In this document: positions 1 through 9,935 of the stretch, piece after piece
Layout: every line of letters begins with the position of its first letter
Numbering within the stretch: the first letter of the stretch is position 1
Origin: Rebecca billardiae RCC1528
Lineage: Eukaryota; Haptophyta
Assembly (NCBI GenBank): GCA_965240325.2
Contig: OZ251229.1
Location: 620,001 to 684,000 of the forward strand
Direction: 5' to 3'
DNA: 64,000 nt
The notes under the pieces: model-generated
The model's input: the letters and a program-made list of their open reading frames with translations, nothing else
The model's database searches: none
Told to the model about the DNA's origin: nothing
Made by a program: the position numbers and the translations under genes

Positions 1-1127
1 GCGGGTCCGTATGCGTCGCAATGCCGCGGCGTTCGGGGCGCACTCGCACGCCGCGCTCTGCTGCTTGGATGGCAGCGCTTTGGGCAGCGAGAAATCGAGC
101 TGCTCATCGTCCGACGTCTGCGCGGGCATCGCGCGGCGCGCCCACGCCGCCTGGTGAGCTGGCGCGCAGGGTGTGCGGACGCGAGTGCGTCGCGAGGCGG
201 TCGCACGCCGTACGCGTCGCGGTGCGCGAGTGCCATGCGCGTAGGGGCGCCGGCTACGTGCATGCCGCACGGGCGCAGCGCCCACCTCGTCGAGGTGCCA
301 GCCGTCACTGCGCAGCTGCTCATCATAAAAATCGTCGTTCAGTCCATCCTCGCCCTGTGCGCGCGTGCGCGCAGCGTGGCGCATGGTAACACGGCCGTGA
401 GCGTGGGTGAGCTCGGCGCGGGCCCAGCGCGCTGCCCGTGGTCCCGTGCGCACACCTCCACAATGGCGCCCCCGCCCTTGGCCGGCGGGATCTGCAGCAT
501 CGCGTAGCCATCCTTCTGCCTGGTGGACGCGCCGCGATCACCTGGTGGCGGAGCCCGCGTGCGAGATCGATGCCGCGCGCCGCACGCGAGGACGCGATCC
601 ATCAGCGAACGCCGAAGGCGGCGGGCCTCGGCATCAGAGTGGGCACGCTCGCAGACGTGGCGCATGTGTGCGCGCGCGCAGGAGCCAGCGCACCGCTGTA
701 GTTGGCCGCACTGTGCTGCTCACCACGGCTGCGATTCGTGAGCAGGCCAGTAAGGGAGCTTGACGCCATTTCGCCGTCAGGCTCGCTGTGCTCGGCCTCG
801 CCGTGCTCTGCCGCCGCGAGCTCGGCCCCTGGGTCGGCACCAGCCATCCACGTGAGGCGCGCCGCCTCCTGCTTCCGCGACGGCGCCGCCTTGGCACTCT
901 CCTTGAGCCCTTGTCCCCCCGGCTCTCGATCAGTGCTTCTGAGGCCATGCGAGCAGCTCGGCACGGGGATCGCACCGGACGCACGTCGTCGCCTGGCCCT
1001 TACCCGCAAACGCCAGCATGGATGCCACCCGTTTCCCCTACATACCTTTCATAGAAGCGGTCCCTTGCCCCTTGGCGGTGGTCTGGGTGGCGGACGCCAT
1101 CGTAGCCCCCGCCCCAAACACAAAATC
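1..1127. other. 5' edge, no recognisable gene
   Basis: Several overlapping open frames occur on both strands. They are Arg/Ala-rich, mutually contradictory and match no family I know, as expected by chance in GC-rich DNA. The frame in phase with the RTF2-like gene stays open upstream to about position 702, so a 5' exon or longer N-terminus cannot be excluded, but nothing there resembles conserved protein. The end of a neighbouring gene's untranslated region may also lie here. Confidence 0.4.
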
Positions 1128-2441
1128 ATGCAGCTCCTGCTCAGCACACCCAGCACACGCGTGATCGACGGCGTTGACGCGGCTGTGTCCGTCCGCGAGC
1201 TGTATGACGCGGTCGCCCGTGCTCATGGCCTGCCGATGGCTCGACACTACCTCGTGCACCACGGCGCGCGGCTGCCGCCCGATGGCGCACAGAGCCTCTC
1301 CCAGATTGGCGTTCGCGGCGGCGATGTCGTGCGCGTGGTGCCACGCCTCGTCGGCGGCGGTGGGGACGGCGGGGCGTACCCGCCGACGGCCACCGAGCTC
1401 AAGTGGATGAATGACATCGGCGGCGGAAGCAAGCGTGGCTCTTGGGCCGTGCTTGGAGGCTCCGTGCGCCGCACGCAGTTCGAGAAGATCTCAGTCGGCC
1501 TTCAGCGGTACGAGTCTTGCGCGACGTGCGCGCTGAGCGGCGAGGCGCTCAAGAGCCCGGTGGTGGCCTGCGCGCTGGGCATGCTGTACAACAAGGAGGC
1601 GCTCATCGAGGCACTGCTCGCCAAGGCCACACGCCCACTCGATGAGCGATTCGCACACATCCGCTCGCTGAAGGACGTCCACAGCGTCACGCTCCACACG
1701 GACCCTGAGCACGACGCCCAGGGCGCGGCGACGTCCGCAGCCGCGGGCACGGATGGTGCGCAGCAGCGAGCCCCTTTCCACTGCCCGGTGACCAAGCTGC
1801 CGTTCAACGGGCGGCTCCCGTTCTTCGCCGTGCGGCCGTCAGGGCACGTCGTCTCCGAGCGCGCCCTCGCGATGATGGAGTTCAAGGTCTGCCCGGTGAC
1901 GGAGCAGCCGCTCGCGCCGGCGGCGCCCGCCGCGGGGTCTGGCGGGCCGAGCGAGCTGCCGAGCGAGAGCCGACGCTTCCACCTCTCCGCGGACCTCCTC
2001 CCGCTCGTCCTCACTGACGACGAGCTGGAGTACGCCCGCAGCCGGCTGGACGAGGCGCGCGCCGCCGCGACGAGCAAGCGGAAGGGCGACGGATCCGGCC
2101 ATGCAGGCAAGCGCGCGAAGCACGGCAGTTCTGGGGCCGACGCACGGCAGCCAGCCCAGGCACCCGCGGCCGCCGCGGCCGCTAGCCACGCCGCGGGCGG
2201 CTCAGCCGCTGCCGGCAAGGCGCCGGTTGTGAACATGCTCGCGGCGAGCCGTGCTGCCACGCACGTGCAGCAGGCGGTCAGCAAGCAGGCACAGGAGTCG
2301 GACGTGTACAAGTCGCTCTTCGTGACCAAGGAGTCCAAGCAAAACGCTGCGCGTGTCGCGCAAGGAGGCCGCGACTTCATGACGCGCTCCATCACACTTC
2401 CTGCCAAGCAGCAGCCCGCGCCTGATGCCGGCCGAGGATGA
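1128..2441 (+). CDS. RTF2: RTF2-like replication termination factor (UPF0549/Rtf2 domain)
   Basis: This is a 437-residue protein without a needed intron. Residues 1-80 (MQLLLSTPSTRVIDG...) look like a ubiquitin-like fold, and a region resembling the Rtf2 domain follows. A first RING-like half has CATCALSGEALKSPVVAC near residue 129. A second half has FHCPVTKLPFNG and KVCPVTEQPL around 217-265, matching the paired, incomplete C2HC2-type RING of the Rtf2 family. The C-terminus is Ala/Lys-rich and ends with a conserved-looking segment (SDVYKSLFVTKESKQN) typical of Rtf2 tails. Rtf2 proteins act at stalled replication forks in the nucleus and are linked to the proteasome and to splicing. I chose the ATG directly before the ubiquitin-like domain. 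The same frame is open upstream, but that segment is low-complexity. Confidence 0.82.
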   Translation: MQLLLSTPSTRVIDGVDAAVSVRELYDAVARAHGLPMARHYLVHHGARLPPDGAQSLSQIGVRGGDVVRVVPRLVGGGGDGGAYPPTATELKWMNDIGGGSKRGSWAVLGGSVRRTQFEKISVGLQRYESCATCALSGEALKSPVVACALGMLYNKEALIEALLAKATRPLDERFAHIRSLKDVHSVTLHTDPEHDAQGAATSAAAGTDGAQQRAPFHCPVTKLPFNGRLPFFAVRPSGHVVSERALAMMEFKVCPVTEQPLAPAAPAAGSGGPSELPSESRRFHLSADLLPLVLTDDELEYARSRLDEARAAATSKRKGDGSGHAGKRAKHGSSGADARQPAQAPAAAAAASHAAGGSAAAGKAPVVNMLAASRAATHVQQAVSKQAQESDVYKSLFVTKESKQNAARVAQGGRDFMTRSITLPAKQQPAPDAGRG

Positions 2442-2607
2442 GGCAGCCGACCATCCGCCATATGGATCTGAATAATCCTAAACCTGCGCGCCCGTTTGAA
2501 TATTGCGCGCGCCGCAGCATGGATGGCCGCGTCGTGCGCGCAGTCAACTCATGGTCAAGTCGTAGTCGTCGTATCGTTATTCTTCATGCATCCGATCGAT
2601 CATGCTG

Positions 2608-2635
2608 ATATATATATATATGTATATATATATAT
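2608..2635. repeat. (TA)n tract
   Basis: Alternating TA with one G interruption, immediately downstream of the RTF2-like gene. Confidence 0.9.
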
Positions 2636-3984
2636 GGGGTTATTCATATTGGCACAATAACTGATTGTCTAAGAGGACGGTGGGTGCGCAATGCGCCGTA
2701 TCAACACCTGCCTGCCATTCAGCCTGAGCCAGGGCCCAGGCGGCCGAGCTCAAGTCCGGCTGCCATCTTGGCCACCCTCTTCTCGTGCCACAAGGGACGT
2801 TCGAGCCCGTGCTCTGTGTGCACGCACGGCGGCCTAGAACGACCTACTCACTGCGCTGCCCCTGGGCCATAGGCTAACTAGGCATGGTTGGCATGGCGGT
2901 CAGGACGGCCAATTCGTGAACTGGGTTTTTCATCAGGCGCCGAGCCAACCGTGACCGTCGCTGCTGCATGCCTCCCGCTCACTCGCAGCGAGCACCCGTC
3001 GGAAGCGCCCACTGTCCTGATGGCTGCAGCTGTTTCCGGCGGCCCGCAGCTTCGAGGCGCCCTGTGCGCGATGTCCTTCGTGCCTCGCTGTCGTGCGGCT
3101 TGGCGGCTCTCGAGCTGCGTCGTCCAAGCTGCGCGCGTCTGTCGGCGTTGAGCGGCCAGTCCTGCCGCGCGCTCGGCCCGAGCGCTGGCTGCCGCTCGCA
3201 CTTTGTTTCGAGGAACAAAAATCCCATACAATGTATAGAGTCTGGTCTCTCGCCGCGTGGCTCCGCCCTGCCCGGCGTGTGCCTCGCCTCCTCGCTGCAT
3301 CTGGATGGCGCAGGCGCTCCGAGGACGGCTAGACATACATATATATACTATACCGGTCGTCCGCCGGGACCGGCGGGACCCCGCCCGCGGGTCCGGGAGA
3401 GTGTCCGTGTCCGGTGTCGCTGTCAGCCCCGCCCGCCCGTCGCGAATACGCAGTCGTCCCGCGGATATCAATAATTCACACAAAACAAATATAATCGATT
3501 TTCGGCGTTACCGTAACCCGTGGCGTAACCCGTCCGCACTTATCCGTCCAGTGGGGATGCGTACGACTCCGCATGCGTTGGAGTTATTTGATGCCGCCGC
3601 GTTCGCGGCACTTCGCGACGCATTATCATCAGCTGCGCCGAGCTCTTGGAGGCGCTTATAGCAGTGGCTACTGCTGTATGACTGTGAGCTCCTTTATCGC
3701 GGTGATGATGATATATATGAGATTCATGACGAAGTCATGCGCACTGCTCGTCGTGATGAATATATATTATAACTGATAAACTGTTACTACGGTACATGCA
3801 CACGGGATGCTGCTAACTAAGGAGGCCGAGGACCCCAATGGAATATATATATGGATGGATGGATGCCTGCTACGGCTACAGTATTCTGTGCAGGCATGAA
3901 GCCAGGATGACTTCAGAGCAGGCGACGATATTAATTGGGCCCGTGAACAAGCACTTTCTCTATAGTTCAGACTCTGCTATTTTA

Positions 3985-3986
<2 letters not shown>

Positions 3987-4042
<56 letters not shown>
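3987..4042. repeat. (TA)n microsatellite
   Basis: An uninterrupted TA tract of about 56 nt in the gene-poor region. It is expected to be length-polymorphic. Confidence 0.95.
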
Positions 4043-4045
<3 letters not shown>

Positions 4046-5278
4046 TTTGACCCGCCATTTCGGACTCTGGTCAGTGACACCTTCAGGGAGCGATCCGGAT
4101 GCACCCGTAGACTCTATTGGAAATATGTCGCCGGACTGGGTAAATAGCTATATGAAAATAGAATCCACGAAGTCCCCACAACTCACAAGCTGGTGTTCAC
4201 ACCGACCCTGGCACCCTGGGCACATATTGGCCATCCATAGCAACCCTACTTGGGGCCCTGTGGGACACGACACTTTGGGCGTTCATTCGGCCGCAGGAAT
4301 TGCGAAGATCATTTTCGGTAGGCCCGGTTTCTTGACCGGACTGGCAGGGGTCAACCGGAGCCAGAGCCTGCTGACCATTCGTATTTCATCGGCGGACTAT
4401 ACTACTCATGACGACGAACCGGATCTGGAATTATCCGAACGATCCGAGTCAATGCAGTGCCGCGGTAGAATGTAAATGTTAAGCGACGATCGAGAGACGC
4501 GACCAGAGCGAGCTATAGAGATATCGATCGAGAGCAGAGACGATCGACCGTAGAGACTAGAGAGCAGATGCTCACGCTGCTGACCGTCGAAGCATTGTGA
4601 CGTCATATCTCGGAGTCGTCAGCAGATCGTCGGTCAGAATCATCGGACGATATCACGCAGACTACAAATCGTACGATGATGATATATCAGGCGGTGATGC
4701 CGATCATCAGTAGTATCTGAGTAGCAGCACTGCCACATCGGTCCATCCGCCATCGCCATCGGATTATCGGATGACGATCTGGGCTTCCGAGAGTTTGATC
4801 AGCCATCCGTCGTTTCAAGTGCGCTAGCGAGACGATGATCGACTCGTCTCGACACTTATCGCGCCTCTCGCCACTCGCGTCACTCGCGCGCCACGATCAT
4901 CATACCGCCAGCATCATATCGTCGTCATCACTCTGTACTGCTGGCGTCGTTGCCAAGGCTGAGTAGCTAGCTAGTCTCAGCACGACGACGTGGTCAGAAC
5001 GCGAGGCCACGGTCGAGCCTGCGCGCGCTGCATATATCGAGTCAGGTGGCGCGAGATGAACTACATCACAGGTCGTTCTTGTATAACTCGGGACAATACG
5101 CGACGATCTAACCGCGCCCTTCACGCGCGCGACTGAGCAGCTGCGCCGTGGGCGGATCGAGAATCAGAGTAATAGTAGTAGTAGAATACACGGCTCGAGT
5201 CGCGCGCGCGTATAGCGTTGACTCCAGGGGTCCCGCCTCCCGGTCTGGGACGGCATGCGCGTATGGCCAGTGGCGGTA

Positions 5279-7393
5279 TCACTTATTGCTGCCAACGGTC
5301 GTCTGCTTCATCGGGGACTTGAAAGTCTTTGGCACCTTGCGAGACGGAGCTGCCGCCTGCTCAGCAGCTGGCCGAGCTCGGATCCCAGCAGCAGATGATC
5401 CATGCGATCGTCCAGTCAGGCCGGATTGGCGATGCTTGTCGGCTGCCGAGCCAGCGCCAGCGTCACTGTCCTTGGCCGCAAGCAGCCCTCCGATAAAGCA
5501 AGCGAGCAAGCCATTCGGGCCGCCGACGCCTTTCGCGTCATGGTCTTCTTCGCGGAGCGCGCTCAGGGCGGCTTCGAGTGCCCCGCATCCAGCTGCCAGT
5601 GGCTTGTCACAGCCCTCGATCACGCCATCCCACGTCGACGCGTGCGGCGGCTGCATATCAGCCAGCTTGAGGCCCTTGCGCCCGTGGCGGCCGTGGCCGC
5701 CACCGCAGCTGTCGCACTGGGAGCCACTCATGTCGACGAAGTAGTGCTCGCCGCAGCTCTCGCAGTGCCGCTCGCGGATGTCGCCGATGCACGTCCCGAA
5801 GTCCGGGCACTCACAGCAGTGCTTGTGGAACTTGCCACAGTCGAAGCTTGGCTTGCCCTTGCAGAGGTCCGTCAAATAGTTGCCGTTCGCGCACTTCGCG
5901 CACTGCACAGCAGCCTTCCGGCCTCCATCCCCGTAGTCGTACCCGCACTCGGGCTGGAAGAGAGCGGCACTCAGCGTGCACTCGATCTTGGCCTCACAGC
6001 ACACACACGCGCCGCTGTGCAGCACCGTCGATCCCGCCGCCTCGGAGAGGTCGAGCTTGCCGAGCAGCACCGCGCGCTTCAGGCAGCTGTTCACGTTGCG
6101 CACGTCCTGAGGGGCAGCGAGCCCGCGCGAGATCAGGAGCGCGTCCACGTCCGCAGGCGCCATGGCGTGGCCACGTGGGAGCGCACGCTCGGCAGCCGCT
6201 GCGGCCGCGGCCTCGGCGCTCGGAAGCGGCGTCGCCAAGAAGGGCGGCGCATCGGCAGGCGCGAGCGAGATGGGCGGCGCAAGTGAGTTGGCCGCCCCGG
6301 CGGTGGCTGGGCGAGCCCCTATAGGCGAGGCAAGCATATTCGCGATCGGGGCCGAGAGGGAGCCCAGGTGGCTCGCGAGATCCCGCAGCGCTGTCACCCA
6401 GCCGAAGATGTACTGTCGCGTCGCGGCGGACGCGCAGCAGCCCGGCGTCCAATCCGGCACCGTTGAGAACAGGCGCTCGGCGGTGAAGCAGGAGGCCAGC
6501 TTGCGCGCGGCGAACGCGTGCGACGCCGGCGGCTGCCCGAGCTCAAGCACGAGCACACCCGTCGAGTCGTCGTGGATATTCGCCCTGGGGCCAACTACGA
6601 GACGCGCGCCGACGACGGAGTCGAGCGGCACCTTCAAGCGCAGCATCCGCGAGTCCAGCACCGCGCCCTGCAACGCCTGCATGCGCAGCGCCCGCGTCGG
6701 CAGGCCGGCCGTCGGCTGCACTGGCTCGTCCAGATAGGCCTCGTCGTCCGGTGCACTGGCGCCATAGTAGGCGCCATGGCTGCTGGAGCCCATGATGCGC
6801 ACGGCATTGTCGAAGCGATCGATCTCACGCCACGTTGGAAGCTTGCCGTTCACGTCGAGAGCGCGAGGCTTGAACTCGCAGCACTCGTACAGCAGCGCGC
6901 GCCGCTTGTTGTCGACGCGGACGGCGAGCTGCGCCTCGAAGGCGGGGAAGAGGTGGGTGCAGCTGGCCTCTCCAGGGCGGGCGAAGGCCAGCCCAACGAG
7001 CTGCGGTCCGATCATGGCGGTCTTGACGGGTGCAAAGCGCTTGTTGTCAGAGCGCTCCTCTTCCTCGTCGCTCTCCCACGACGTGCCCGGATGGCGGAAC
7101 GCCAGCTCAGGCGCGCGCTCGCCGTTCTCGTCGACGTCAAAGTACTCCTTGCTGCCGTTGCGCTTCTCGTATTCCACGCGCTGCAGCGCACGTGGGTTCA
7201 CAAAGATGGACTTGTGCTGTTTGCTGGCGAGCAGCGCGGTGCATTCGGCGCGCGTCATGCTGCCGTAAAGCTCGTGATACGCCGGGTCGCATGCGGCGTC
7301 GACGGCGCTCTGCATGACCTTTTGGTCAAACTTGCGCCCGTCCAACGCGGCGGCAACACGCATTTGCGAGTGCGTGAACTCGTCGAAGATCAT
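5279..7393 (-). CDS. Unrecognised protein with Cys-rich C-terminal region
   Basis: This is a 704-residue open frame that I cannot assign to a family. Residues 1-330 are of normal composition (MIFDEFTHSQMRVAAAL...), with a short acidic stretch (SDEEEERSD) and conserved-looking segments such as YECCEFKPRALDVNGK. A Pro/Ala linker follows, then a strongly Cys/His-rich block at about residues 463-566. That block contains many CxxC pairs (CVCC, CAKC, CESC, CDSC), plus HKHCCECPDFGTC, consistent with several zinc-binding knuckles. The tail is basic (SRKVPKTFKSPMK), which could favour nuclear or nucleic-acid association. The start chosen is the ATG preceding MIFDEF; the frame is open further upstream but only via non-ATG codons or low-quality sequence. 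The function is unknown. Confidence 0.7.
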   Translation of the reverse strand: MIFDEFTHSQMRVAAALDGRKFDQKVMQSAVDAACDPAYHELYGSMTRAECTALLASKQHKSIFVNPRALQRVEYEKRNGSKEYFDVDENGERAPELAFRHPGTSWESDEEEERSDNKRFAPVKTAMIGPQLVGLAFARPGEASCTHLFPAFEAQLAVRVDNKRRALLYECCEFKPRALDVNGKLPTWREIDRFDNAVRIMGSSSHGAYYGASAPDDEAYLDEPVQPTAGLPTRALRMQALQGAVLDSRMLRLKVPLDSVVGARLVVGPRANIHDDSTGVLVLELGQPPASHAFAARKLASCFTAERLFSTVPDWTPGCCASAATRQYIFGWVTALRDLASHLGSLSAPIANMLASPIGARPATAGAANSLAPPISLAPADAPPFLATPLPSAEAAAAAAAERALPRGHAMAPADVDALLISRGLAAPQDVRNVNSCLKRAVLLGKLDLSEAAGSTVLHSGACVCCEAKIECTLSAALFQPECGYDYGDGGRKAAVQCAKCANGNYLTDLCKGKPSFDCGKFHKHCCECPDFGTCIGDIRERHCESCGEHYFVDMSGSQCDSCGGGHGRHGRKGLKLADMQPPHASTWDGVIEGCDKPLAAGCGALEAALSALREEDHDAKGVGGPNGLLACFIGGLLAAKDSDAGAGSAADKHRQSGLTGRSHGSSAAGIRARPAAEQAAAPSRKVPKTFKSPMKQTTVGSNK

Positions 7394-7843
7394 GTCGTTA
7401 TCGCGACGACGGCGGCTGCACTGGTCGACTGCGACCGGTTGGAGTCGCGGGCGGACGGCCAGTACAAGCAGTATCCCGCTACAATCCGGTTGATCCGGAG
7501 ACACCATCAGCAACCTGTGTATGTATTCCGGAGGATGCGCGTGGCTCAGCCTCGAGCCGACGCTGCGCAACGGTCCCAGCGTGCCCCATTTTGCCCTCGG
7601 AGCGCCGTCCTCTGCGTCGCGCCTCCTGACTCTGAGCAGGGCCAAGTTGGAGCAGCACGCATGTGCACGACCGCTTGAAGGCAGCACAGGCTTGCTCAGA
7701 CGACGGCCTCGCTGCCCTCTCGGCTTGTGCGATGCCAGTCTCGGCCACGGCCCGGAGGCGGCGCAGTGTGGCCCGCGACTGCCCGCTGCGCAGCGCGCCG
7801 CCCTGTGCCCCGCGCCCGCCCTCCCGCCGCGCGCGCGCTGCCA
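7394..7843. other. Intergenic region between Cys-rich gene and SEC24 3' end
   Basis: It lies upstream of the minus-strand Cys-rich gene and downstream of SEC24. It should hold the promoter and 5' UTR of the former and the 3' UTR of the latter. I see no conserved coding sequence or RNA gene. Confidence 0.4.
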
Positions 7844-9894
7844 TCATGCCAGCTTGGTCTGGATCTGTCGGTGCACGTGGCAGAGGAACTCGACGTAGCT
7901 CATGGCCGCCTGCGAGCGGTCCTCGGTGAGCATCGCGAGGAAGCGCGGCTCGAACGGGTCCCTGGCGGTCACGACCTGCGGCCGCGGGTAGTGGCCGCCG
8001 CGCACCGAGCCGAGCGAGCGCAGCACGTCGTCCAGCTGCGCGGCGGCGGCGGCGGCGGCGGCGGCAGGGAGGCGCGGGGGGCGCGGCGTGAGGGTCGCGG
8101 CGCGGCGTGAGGCGGCGCGGCGTGAGGCGGCGCGGCGGCGCGGCGGCGCGGTTGCGCGGCGCGCGCACGGCGCTCGCGCGCGCACGTAGGCGGCGTACGG
8201 CCCGGCCTCGGGCGGCTGCAGCTCGAGCTGCGAGCAGTCGAGCCCCTCGAGCGACGGCACGTCCAGCAGCTGGCGCAGCACGTCGGGGTGGGCGTCGCGC
8301 CCGACCCACACGAGCAGCTGCAGCCCCGAGTCGAGCAGGTAGACGCGCTCGGGCTCGATGCGCTCCGCAGAGAGCGCGATGGTGGGCGGCGGCAGCGGGC
8401 GCACGCCCTCGTACTCGTGCGGCAGCAGCTGCAGCGCGTACAGCGTCGGGTAGACAAACGAGATGGACGCGGCGACCGAGAGGCGGCACGCCTGCGCAAT
8501 CAGCGCCGCGCGCTCGTCGATCCGAATGTCCGCGCCCGCGCGCAGCGCGGTCGTCTTGGTGAGGCTGAGGCCGTACAGTGGCAGCAGCTTCAGGCTCTCG
8601 GGCAGGATGAGCTGGCCCGACGCGGACGAGGACGCGCAGAACTTGCGGTAGATGGCGAGCATGTCGACGCACATTTCGATGATGCCCTCGCGCACCTGGT
8701 GCCTGCGCAGCGCACACGCACATCGCACATCGCACACGCACACGCACACACACGCACGCACACACACACACACGCACACACGCACACACACACACACACA
8801 CACACGCACACACACACACACACAGAGCAGAGCAGAGCAGAGCAGAGCAGAGCAGAGGGAGAGGGACGGAGAGAGAGGGAGCGGCACGGGCGAAGCGGCG
8901 CGGGAGGCTCAGCCCGGCGCGGCTCGCGCGGCGCGCGGCGGCGCGCGCGCGCGGCGCGGCGGCGCGGCGCGCACATGCGCTGCGTGCTCGCGGCCATCAT
9001 CGCGCCGCGCACGAGAGCGCCCAGCGTCGCCTCGAGGTCTGCGTAGCGGAACACGTTCGAGATGTGCGAGGTGGTGGTGAGCGCGCCGTTGAGGACGCGC
9101 AGCCGGCGCTGGCCCGCGTCGGTGGTGTAGAGCAGCGCCACCTGCACGTACGCCACCGCGTTGTTGTCCAGCTTCTCCTCGTGCTCGAACGCGATGCAGA
9201 TCGTCGACTCGGCGTCGACGCCGGGCAGGTCGACGTCGACGTCGCCCGTGCGGTGCACGCCCGACGTGTACGCGGCCGGGCGCAGGCCCTGCGAGCAGCG
9301 CATGCGCAGCACGCCCTCCCACCCGGCCTCGCGGAGCAGCAGCGCGCGCAGCTCGGAGTGCATGCGCATCGCCCACGTGTGCGGCCGGCTGCCCTCCTTG
9401 CACTCGGGGTAGTGGTACGTCGCGCCGCCGGTCGCGCGCGCGAGGTGCGCCACAGACGCCACGTCCAGAAAAGGCGCGTTCGGGCCCGTGCCGAAGTGGA
9501 GGGTGTGCACGCACAGCTGCTGCGCGAGGAGGCGCTTGGCGAAGGCGGACCACTCGTCCGTCGGCGTGAGCAGCTCCTTCTCGCGGTTCGAGCCGTCGTT
9601 GGACGCGGTCGCCGAGCGCGAGCGGTCCTTGAGCTTGAGCGCGCCCTTGGTTGGCAGGGAGCACTGGAAGAGGACGACGCGCCCGCCCGTGTTGCCGAGC
9701 AGCTCGGCCGCGGCGGTGAGCGCGGCGCCCGCGCAGCTCTCGACGCGCGGCGTGGCGGAGAGCAGCGAGGGGAGCGTGCTCAGCAGCTCGGTGAACGCCG
9801 AGCGCCACTCGCCCAGCGGGCGCACGAGCCTCGACACCGGCAGCGGCACGCACGGCTCGTCCGTGTCAGGGCAGACGAGCAGCTTAGGAGACAG

Positions 9895-9935
<41 letters not shown>

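Larger units (their letters stand above)
2442..5278. other. 2.8 kb gene-poor, AT-richer intergenic region
   Basis: The composition drops sharply relative to the flanking genes. It holds TA tracts (2608-2635 and 3987-4042), short tetranucleotide and CGAT-rich stretches around 4480-5100, and many stops in all frames. An open frame at 4041-4475 (+) begins right after the TA tract and encodes 144 residues of ordinary composition that I do not recognise. Another short frame near 3557-3660 is likewise unknown. These could be remnants of mobile DNA; I cannot support any gene. Confidence 0.45.

Noticed and set aside
4041-4475. 144-residue frame after the TA tract
   Set aside because: The composition is ordinary, but there is no recognisable family or splice context and the surrounding DNA is repeat-rich. 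It is mentioned in the intergenic entry only.
7479-8819. 446-residue minus-strand frame running from the SEC24 intron repeats into its 3' region
   Set aside because: It starts in a (TG)n repeat with Cys-Val runs and continues as Arg/Ala low complexity. It is out of phase with SEC24.
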